A stretch of 36,414 bases of DNA from Terriglobia bacterium (lineage in GTDB: Bacteria > Acidobacteriota > Terriglobia > UBA7540). The notes under the pieces were generated by a model. It saw only the letters and a list, made by a program, of their open reading frames with translations, was not told where the DNA came from and did not search any database. Made by a program: the position numbers and the translations under genes. Positions 6,738-13,716 of the stretch are shown in pieces (within the stretch, counting starts at the first letter, position 1; every line of letters starts with the position of its first letter). The stretch lies in NCBI GenBank assembly GCA_030040315.1, contig JASHTY010000339.1, forward strand, positions 1 to 36,414. The letters run 5' to 3'.

Positions 6738-9551
6738 TTACCGGCGGAGCACGCCGGGGAGATTTGCGCTCGGGGTGACCTGGATTAACGATTGGCGGAG
6801 CAGAAATTGAGCATTGGGAAGCTTGGCATTCCAATGGTTCCAAAGCTCTGCCCGCTGGGCCTCCAGGCGCTCGGCATCATCGGCTTGCCCATTTCGGCGC
6901 TGCAGGAGGGCTAAGGCGGTCCAGGTGCGAGACATACAGGTGGCATCGCGAAGGTCGTTTTGCGGATCGGGCTTCCAGGCCATCAGCTTGGCCAGCAGTT
7001 CCTGATAAGCGGCAATCGCCTTGGGGGTTTGGCCGGTTTCAGCGTCCTCATCTGCCTGGGCTCTTAAAGCATAATCGGGCGCGCTCATGGGCTCGACGGC
7101 GTCGGCCGGGTATTGGTGAGCGTCCCGCAGCAACTGAAACGCCTGCTCGATGCGCTGATGACCGTCTTTGACTTGCCCAGTCCACCTTGCAGAGTAAGAA
7201 GACCCCGCCAGCAATTCGGCCGCGTAGATCTGAGCGCTGACATTAGGTTTCACTTCCCGAATCCGAGCAAGGGCCTGATCGTAGACGGCCAGGGCTTTCC
7301 AGGGGTCGCTGAGACGTAGAATATTGCCGATTTCCACTGCTTGCACGGCCACCGTGCGGCGGCTGAGATAATCGAGGGGGTCGATTCTTGCGAGCTCCTC
7401 ACCGATATTGATTCCCCTTTGGAGAGCGGCAAGCGCTTCACGGCTTCGACCGAGGCTAGGTTCCCCGTCCTGCTTCCCAAGTATCATGCCTTCTGTGTAC
7501 AAGGCGTTGGCCAGATTGACTCGCATGGAGGCGTGGCCGCCGGCAGCTTGCGCCTCTTCGAGTTCGACCGATTTTTGAGCCGTCTGTAGCGCTCTATCAA
7601 GATCTCCCGTCTGCCATTGCGCAATCTCTAATGCCCCGAGAATGCTGCCTTCCGTTCGATGAGCGGAGGCATTGGGTTGCATGATTTCCAGAGCGCGCTG
7701 GCCAGCGCGGACAGCCTTCCCAAATTGTCTCGAATCGTCGTAACAATTGGCCACGTTAAGTTCAAAGTACGTCATCGCGTAGATATCGTGAGGGTCAATC
7801 CTGTCGAGATGCATATAGCGCTCAATCCGCTCCGAGGCTTTATCGGCCCAAACCGCCTCATCCTCCCGGCGATTTCGCTCATTGGCGATGGTCATGTGAT
7901 CATGCGCAATCGTCGTTGCGAGCAGCCATCCCCTCACGTTTGTGGGATCAACTTTCAAGACCGACTGGACGAAGCCCTCCGCCTTGCCGAGACTTACTTC
8001 CGCCTCCGCGAACTGGCCAAGGTTGGGCGATGTAGGATTACCTTGCGCGTGTGCCACCCGCACATAGGCCAAGGCAACATCGAGCGCCAGATCCTTATCG
8101 CCATGAACGTCACTGCCCAGCGAAGTGAGATATTGCAGTGAATCGGTCACCATTTGCATCCGGACGTTCGTGGAACCCGGCAGGCCGCGGATCCTTTCAT
8201 CGAGCGCTATAAATTTATTGGCCAGTTGCCGCACCTGCTCAAATCGCCGTTCGGCAACTTTGCGCTCACGGTTGGCAATCAGCAATCCGGCGGATAGGCT
8301 TCCGATCACCACGGCCAGGGCGGCGGCAGTCAAGGCCACGCCGGTGCGATTGCGGCGCAAGAACTTGGCGGTGCGATAGGCAAGGGTATCCGGCCGGGCG
8401 CTGATGGTCTCATGGGCCAAATGGCGGCGAATATCATCCGCGAACGCCGCCGCCGAGTTGTAGCGCTCCAACGGATTCTTCTTCAGCGCCTTGGTGGTAA
8501 TCGTGTCCAGGTCGCCGCGCAACAACCGGCGCAGTTTGTCGGGAGAGGTCGAGCGGTTGGCGGCAGCCTTGCCGAGAGGTTCCGCTTGCTCCCCCTCCTC
8601 AGCCATGACGCGCGAAGGGCTCTGAGTTTCGGTCTCCACAATCGCCTTGATCAAGTCCGCGGGCGAGAGTGTTTGGGTGCCGGCCGGGTGCTGCCCGGTC
8701 AGAAGCAGGTACAGTAGGACACCGGCCGCATAGACATCGGTGGCGACGGTGACCGGCCCGCCGGTAACTTGCTCCGGTGCGGCATACTGCGGCGTCAAGG
8801 CGGCTCCGCCTTCGCGGGTAAGCTGCGTCGCAGCTCCCGTTGCGTGCTCATCCTCAAGCAATTTGGCGATACCAAAGTCCAGCAGCTTCACCTGCCCATC
8901 GGCCCGCACAAAGACGTTCGATGGCTTGATGTCGCGGTGTACGATCAGGTTGGCATGCGCATGCGCGACCGCCGAGAGCGCGTCCAGGAAGAGTCGAAGT
9001 CGCCCTTCCACGTCCAGCCGCCGTTCGTCGCAGTAAGCAACAATGTCCTGGCCATCGACGTATTCGAGAATCAGGAAAGGTTGGCCGCTCGGGGAGACTC
9101 CGGCGTCGAGCAGTTGGGCGATATGGGGGTGGGCAAGGCGGGCGAGGATGGTGCCCTCGCGTTTGAAACGCTCGCCGCCGGTGCGGCCAAGAAGCGGCAC
9201 GTGAAGGACTTTGACGGCGGCGCGGCCTTTGAACCGCCCGTCGCTTCGCTCCGCCAACCAAACGCTTCCCATCCCTCCTTCACCAATCAGCGATACCAAC
9301 GTGTAAGCGCCAATCGATTTCCCAGCCATCGTCACTTCTTCGGGCAAAACAGGTGCAGGCCCCCTTTCCAGGAATTGTTCTTGCGACAGCACCTGGTGCT
9401 CAGACAGCAGGCTTTCAAGGTGAGAAGCCATGGCGGGATCTTGCGCGCGGAGGTTCGCCAGCCAATTGGCGCGCTCCTCCTCTTCCATTCCCAGGGCCTC
9501 GTCCAAGTATGGGCTGACCTTTTGCCACCATTCCTGGCTATGAGTTGACAC
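6738..9551 (-). CDS. Membrane-anchored PknB-like serine/threonine protein kinase with TPR-like C-terminus
   Basis: 937 residues. The kinase domain covers about 84-380, with a glycine loop GEGGMG at 90-95, ATP-binding Lys114, catalytic HRD with Asp207, DFG with Asp225, and APE at 258-260, so all catalytic residues are present. A single membrane helix lies at about 403-426. The remaining ~500 residues are helical, TPR-like repeats typical of acidobacterial and planctomycete kinases, probably a protein-binding sensor region. The first ~75 residues form a helical extension. Translation starts at GTG 9549-9551 behind a GAGG site, six bases after the sigma factor stop, so the two genes form one operon. 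It probably phosphorylates proteins in response to an envelope signal and may act on the sigma factor; the target is not visible in the sequence. Confidence 0.92.
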   Translation of the reverse strand: MSTHSQEWWQKVSPYLDEALGMEEEERANWLANLRAQDPAMASHLESLLSEHQVLSQEQFLERGPAPVLPEEVTMAGKSIGAYTLVSLIGEGGMGSVWLAERSDGRFKGRAAVKVLHVPLLGRTGGERFKREGTILARLAHPHIAQLLDAGVSPSGQPFLILEYVDGQDIVAYCDERRLDVEGRLRLFLDALSAVAHAHANLIVHRDIKPSNVFVRADGQVKLLDFGIAKLLEDEHATGAATQLTREGGAALTPQYAAPEQVTGGPVTVATDVYAAGVLLYLLLTGQHPAGTQTLSPADLIKAIVETETQSPSRVMAEEGEQAEPLGKAAANRSTSPDKLRRLLRGDLDTITTKALKKNPLERYNSAAAFADDIRRHLAHETISARPDTLAYRTAKFLRRNRTGVALTAAALAVVIGSLSAGLLIANRERKVAERRFEQVRQLANKFIALDERIRGLPGSTNVRMQMVTDSLQYLTSLGSDVHGDKDLALDVALAYVRVAHAQGNPTSPNLGQFAEAEVSLGKAEGFVQSVLKVDPTNVRGWLLATTIAHDHMTIANERNRREDEAVWADKASERIERYMHLDRIDPHDIYAMTYFELNVANCYDDSRQFGKAVRAGQRALEIMQPNASAHRTEGSILGALEIAQWQTGDLDRALQTAQKSVELEEAQAAGGHASMRVNLANALYTEGMILGKQDGEPSLGRSREALAALQRGINIGEELARIDPLDYLSRRTVAVQAVEIGNILRLSDPWKALAVYDQALARIREVKPNVSAQIYAAELLAGSSYSARWTGQVKDGHQRIEQAFQLLRDAHQYPADAVEPMSAPDYALRAQADEDAETGQTPKAIAAYQELLAKLMAWKPDPQNDLRDATCMSRTWTALALLQRRNGQADDAERLEAQRAELWNHWNAKLPNAQFLLRQSLIQVTPSANLPGVLRR

Positions 9552-9557
9552 TTGGCC

Positions 9558-10136
9558 TCACAGTAATGCCGGCACGCGAAGCTTCCGGTGAAGATAAATG
9601 CGCGCTTTGTCCCACTTTCGCTGCACTGTGCGCTCCGATACGCCCCGCATCGCCGCAATTTCCGCAAAGGAGAAACCGCAGAAGAACTTCAGATCTACAA
9701 CCTCCGCGAGGGAAGGATCGACCTGGGCCATTTCGTCCAGCGCCTCGCTGATGGGGGCTAGTTCCCGATCGTCGGCAAGTCCCTTCCCTGGGTCGGTTCC
9801 GATTCGCGTGATCTCAAATTGCCCGCCCCGCTTCACGGCGCAATGTCGCCGCGCATGATCAATGATAAGGCCGCGCATCACCCGCGCCGCATACCCCATG
9901 AACCGAGCGCGGTCGGGAAACGTTGGGCCAGTGCGCGCTGCCATATTCAGATACGCCTCGTGGAGGAGGGTTGTAACACCCAAGCTTGCGGGCGCACCAT
10001 GCCGCGCTAGTTCTTGCTTGGCAAGCCGGTGCAGCTCAGCATAGAGTGCCGCGAACAGGGCTTCTCCGGCGCCTGCGTCACCGCGCTCAACGGCAGCGAT
10101 GAGCACCGATAGCGTCGCCTCTGCGTTTTCTGCCAT
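9558..10136 (-). CDS. ECF-type RNA polymerase sigma factor, kinase-associated (TIGR02999-like)
   Basis: 192 residues. Region sigma-2 spans about 25-98 (including LLHEAYLNMA and RARFMGYAARVMR). Region sigma-4 spans about 130-185, with a helix-turn-helix at 155-176 (FAEIAAMRGVSERTVQRKW). The sequence fits the ECF branch that lacks a classical anti-sigma factor and is found next to Ser/Thr kinases. No anti-sigma gene is visible, and the kinase follows after six bases. I infer that kinase signalling controls this sigma factor. Its regulon could include the peptide and the giant exported protein downstream, but no promoter evidence shows this. The ATG is at 10134-10136. Confidence 0.9.
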   Translation of the reverse strand: MAENAEATLSVLIAAVERGDAGAGEALFAALYAELHRLAKQELARHGAPASLGVTTLLHEAYLNMAARTGPTFPDRARFMGYAARVMRGLIIDHARRHCAVKRGGQFEITRIGTDPGKGLADDRELAPISEALDEMAQVDPSLAEVVDLKFFCGFSFAEIAAMRGVSERTVQRKWDKARIYLHRKLRVPALL

Positions 10137-10276
10137 ACAACTACCGTCAGTAAATAGAAATGAGGCCGAGGCACCCCAATTTCAACTTAATCTACAAGAC
10201 CAGGGAAGTGTGGTCAAGCGTTCGACGTATGACTCAAAACCCACCCCGGATACTCCCCTCCGGCATCATTGTATCC

Positions 10277-10306
10277 TTGCCTTCCCACCCCTGGCTGTGC
10301 TACTTT
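10277..10306 (+). promoter_or_regulatory. Candidate promoter for the mrdA-rodA genes
   Basis: TTGCCT (10277-10282) and TACTTT (10301-10306), with an 18-base spacer, lie in the 283-base gap between the divergent sigma factor and mrdA genes. The rest of that gap (10137-10419) shows no frame or structure I can support. The match to the housekeeping consensus is moderate. Confidence 0.3.
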
Positions 10307-10419
10307 CGAGGGGTAAGGAGGATGCGATTCCCAGCAAAGGAACCGCTCCTTTAAGCATGTTATCTCATTAGTTAAGCTGAGGTCACGCGCAAGTTTCCGC
10401 CCCGGCAGCATGGGCCAGC

Positions 10420-12330
10420 ATGGAAGTCCGATTTCCGAGTGACGAACGGCCGCCCGCCTGGAAGATTGCATTCCTTCAGTACCTTATTGCCGCAAGCTTT
10501 CTAGGCTTGCTGATCGGGTACTGGCGTCTACAGATAGGACAGCACGCCGTTTATCAGGATCTGGCTGACAAAAACCGCACGCGCAACCTTCCGGTCATCG
10601 CGCCGCGTGGAAAAATCCTGGACCGCGAAGGCCGCGTGTTGGTTGATAATACTCCAGCCTTCACGGTTCTACTCTCGCGCGAAACACCCGCCGCGCTCAC
10701 GCCGGAGCACATCGCGGCAATCGCGCGCGCGATGCAATTGGACCCTGAGGAAGTCAAGCACACGCTCCAACGCGCGGCCAACCTGCCGCGTTTTCAACCC
10801 ATCCTCCTGAAGCAAGCCGCTACCCTCGAAGATATTTCCTTCGTCGAATCGCACGTTCTGGAATACCCCGAACTGGAGTTGATCCAGACGCAGCAGCGGC
10901 TCTACTCGCTTCACGAGATGGGCGCCGCGCTGCTGGGCTACGTGGGTGAAGTGCCGGAGGACATGATTGCCAAGCTCGGCTCGTCTTACCGGCCCGGCGA
11001 CGTAATGGGCAAGTTCGGCGTGGAGGGTGAATACAACCAAATCCTCACGGGCCGCGACGGCTCGCGGCGCGTGGTGGTGAATAGCCGCGGTCAGGAAGTT
11101 GGCGATTTGGATGTCGTAAGCCCCACCAATGGCAATGACCTGCGCCTGACCATTGATCTGGATCTGGAAAAGGCTGCGGAAACGTCCATGGGCGAACGGC
11201 CCGGTGCCGTCGTGGCTCTTGACCCGCGCAGCGGCGAAGTTCTGGCCATGGTCAGCCACCCTTCCTTTGATCCCAACGATTTTGCCAAGCGCATCGATCC
11301 CAAGGAATGGGACGCGCTCATGGACGACCCCATGAAACCCCTCATGAACAAGGCGATCCAGGCGCAACTCGCGCCCGGCTCAGTGTTCAAGATCGTGATG
11401 GCCACGGCGGCGCTCGAAACTAAAACCATCAGCCCGGATTTCATCGTTCACTGCGCGGGCGTCGCCACATTTTACGGCCGTCCCTACCACGACTGGGTCG
11501 TCTGGCAAAACAAGCCGTCCCACGGCACAGTGAACGTTCACTCCGCGATTCGAGAGTCCTGCGATATTTTCTTCTATACAGTCGGCAAGATGATGGGAAT
11601 CGACAAGATCGACTACTACGCAAAGGCCCTGGGGCTGGGAGCGAAAACGGGCATCGACCTGCCAGGTGAGGCGCCGGGACTGATTCCTTCTCCCGATTGG
11701 GTGGAGCGCGTTTTCAAGCACAAATGGTACGCGGGCGCCACAATCTCCGTCGCCATCGGCCAGGGCGCGGTGGTGGTTACTCCCCTGCAGTTGGCCCACA
11801 CCATCGGCGGGATCGCAACCGGCGGGGTCTTCGCGCGCCCCCACGTGGCTTTCCAAGATCAGTTGCGAGCCCTCGGCGACGAGCCTCCCGAAACAGCTCC
11901 CCAGGATGTCCCATTGAATGAGGATACCGTTTCAACCGTCAAGTCAGGGATGTGGGCTGTGGTGAATGAAGGCGGCGGAACGGGCGCCGCGGCGCGCTGC
12001 CCGGAGGTGCAAATATCCGGAAAGACCGGCACGGCACAAGTTGTGAGCCAGGAATTGCAGCAGTCGGCCAAGACCGGAGAGTACAAGAACACGGCCTGGT
12101 TTGTGGGCTACGCGCCTGCTGACAAGCCGGAAATCGTGGTGGCGGCCCTGGTGCAACGCGGTGAGCACTCCGCCGTGGCCGTACCCATCGTTCGCGATGT
12201 GATCAAAGCTTATTTCGACAAAAAGCTCGGAAACAAACCCGCAGGGAATCAGCTTGAAACCCAGGCCAAGGTGCTGAGCCAGGTGCAGCCGGCCAGTGCC
12301 GCTGAGTCGCACCATTCCTCCGGGCGTTAG
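10420..12330 (+). CDS. mrdA: Penicillin-binding protein 2 (peptidoglycan D,D-transpeptidase)
   Basis: 636 residues. This transpeptidase cross-links peptidoglycan during side-wall elongation, working with RodA. One N-terminal membrane anchor lies at about 17-37, followed by the PBP dimerisation region (APRGKILDREGRVL at 61-74). The transpeptidase domain carries the catalytic SVFK (Ser321, Lys324), SCD (380-382) and KTG (535-537) motifs in the right order. Length is normal for the family. Start ATG at 10420-10422; an ATG ten bases earlier is out of frame. rodA follows after 17 bases, the usual elongasome pairing. Confidence 0.96.
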   Translation: MEVRFPSDERPPAWKIAFLQYLIAASFLGLLIGYWRLQIGQHAVYQDLADKNRTRNLPVIAPRGKILDREGRVLVDNTPAFTVLLSRETPAALTPEHIAAIARAMQLDPEEVKHTLQRAANLPRFQPILLKQAATLEDISFVESHVLEYPELELIQTQQRLYSLHEMGAALLGYVGEVPEDMIAKLGSSYRPGDVMGKFGVEGEYNQILTGRDGSRRVVVNSRGQEVGDLDVVSPTNGNDLRLTIDLDLEKAAETSMGERPGAVVALDPRSGEVLAMVSHPSFDPNDFAKRIDPKEWDALMDDPMKPLMNKAIQAQLAPGSVFKIVMATAALETKTISPDFIVHCAGVATFYGRPYHDWVVWQNKPSHGTVNVHSAIRESCDIFFYTVGKMMGIDKIDYYAKALGLGAKTGIDLPGEAPGLIPSPDWVERVFKHKWYAGATISVAIGQGAVVVTPLQLAHTIGGIATGGVFARPHVAFQDQLRALGDEPPETAPQDVPLNEDTVSTVKSGMWAVVNEGGGTGAAARCPEVQISGKTGTAQVVSQELQQSAKTGEYKNTAWFVGYAPADKPEIVVAALVQRGEHSAVAVPIVRDVIKAYFDKKLGNKPAGNQLETQAKVLSQVQPASAAESHHSSGR

Positions 12331-12347
12331 CAATCGAGGTTGAAACT

Positions 12348-13436
12348 TTGGGCAGACCCTTCCGAACAAGCGATATCGACTGGTTCCTGCTGGGGCTGGC
12401 GCTTGCCATCGCCATCATCGGCGTGGTTGAAATTTACAGTGCCACACTTCATTCACCGCTCGCAGGCCTGTATAGGAAGCAGATTTACTGGATCATCCTG
12501 AGCAGCATATTGGCGCTCGTGGCGAGCCGCCTGGACTACCATATGATTTTGGAGCAGACCCCCTGGCTTTATGGGGTTTCCATTTTGCTGCTCGTGGGGT
12601 TGCTGGTGGCGGGCCATCGGATCGCAGGTACTCGCCGCTGGCTGCAAATCGGCTCCATGAGTTTCCAAGTGTCAGAAATCGTCAAGTTGATTATAATACT
12701 GGTTGTGGCCGCCTACTTCGCCGACCGGCGCAACAAGGCGGTTACCTGGGGAGACTTGGTAAAACTGGGGATCTTCGCCGGAGTTCCGGCGGCCTTGGTG
12801 GCCTTGGAGCCCGACTTGGGCACAGCATTAACCTTCATCCCGATTGTGGCTGCCGGCATTCTGTTTGCCGGAATTCGTTGGCAGGACGTCGCAATTCTGT
12901 GCCTGGCGGGTATCCTTGCCGCGCCCATAGGTTATCACTTTCTTAGACCCTACCAGCGCGAACGCTTGATGACCTTTATCCATCCAACACAAAAAACTCA
13001 AACCTCCAGTTACCAGGTTACCCAAACCAAGATTGCCATCGGCTCAGGCGGCTTTTGGGGAAAGGGATTGGGAAAGGGTACGCAGGGCCGGCTGGGATTC
13101 ATCCCTGTAGCCCGCGCCGACTCGATTTTTGCCGCCCTCGCCGAGGAACAGGGGTTTGTGGGAACGTTGCTCGTGCTGTTGCTCTATTTTGCTCTGCTCC
13201 TCCGCTTGCTGGAAGGAGCGCAGACCGCGCCGGACCGTGCGGGAGCCTTTCTTCTGATCGGTCTCGCTGCAGTTTTGTTTTTTCAAGTGGTGATCAACAC
13301 CGGGATGATGATCGGGATATTCCCGATCACCGGAATCCCCTTGCCGCTCATGAGTCAGGGCGGCTCCTCCTTGCTCTTTACGTTCTTCGGCCTGGGGCTG
13401 GCCATGAGCGTGAAGGCCAGGCGCTATGTCAATTGA
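12348..13436 (+). CDS. rodA: Rod-shape-determining peptidoglycan polymerase RodA (SEDS family)
   Basis: 362 residues with about ten membrane helices. This glycosyltransferase polymerises lipid II into glycan strands and pairs with PBP2. It begins near GLALAIAIIGVVEIYSA and carries typical SEDS stretches such as EPDLGTA, GFIPVARADSIFA and PLMSQGGSSL. Translation starts at TTG 12348-12350, supported by GAGG eight bases upstream and by the short gap after mrdA. The gene ends 280 bases before the RNase gene; that gap (13437-13716) shows no convincing feature. Confidence 0.96.
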   Translation: MGRPFRTSDIDWFLLGLALAIAIIGVVEIYSATLHSPLAGLYRKQIYWIILSSILALVASRLDYHMILEQTPWLYGVSILLLVGLLVAGHRIAGTRRWLQIGSMSFQVSEIVKLIIILVVAAYFADRRNKAVTWGDLVKLGIFAGVPAALVALEPDLGTALTFIPIVAAGILFAGIRWQDVAILCLAGILAAPIGYHFLRPYQRERLMTFIHPTQKTQTSSYQVTQTKIAIGSGGFWGKGLGKGTQGRLGFIPVARADSIFAALAEEQGFVGTLLVLLLYFALLLRLLEGAQTAPDRAGAFLLIGLAAVLFFQVVINTGMMIGIFPITGIPLPLMSQGGSSLLFTFFGLGLAMSVKARRYVN

Positions 13437-13716
13437 AGACGGCCCTCTGGCTGCACGATTGGGGTTGCTCATCCCCTTCAGGCGGCTCAGAAAGTTCGGA
13501 GATCCGCAAGCGTTTCTCGCGGGCGGATTGCGAACCGGATGGGTCCAGTGGATATCGCGTTTGAGAACGCGCCTTGGAACCCATTCGGTGCTGATTTCTT
13601 TCGGCCGAGGTCAGGCAATTCGTTCCCCTGGGACGCTCGGCCGCTCAGGAACGCTGTTGGCAGATCCCCATCAACGGATGGATTGATTCCCCGGCGTTCC
13701 GGAAAAGGGAGTTTTC

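Larger units (their letters stand above)
6008..6832. repeat. Tandem segmental duplication (peptide start, spacer, kinase 3' end)
   Basis: Copy A spans about 6008-6276 and copy B about 6597-6832. The shared order is the peptide ATG, the ribosome site, a spacer and the end of the kinase gene. Shared landmarks include CCATGGTTTT, TATCGAAAT and GACGACAGGCTGGG-like blocks and the kinase end. The kinase stop codons lie 555 bases apart. Copy A has a roughly 30-40-base insertion in the spacer near 6070-6105. Copy B is the intact one; copy A carries the kinase relic and the degenerate peptide. Confidence 0.8.
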
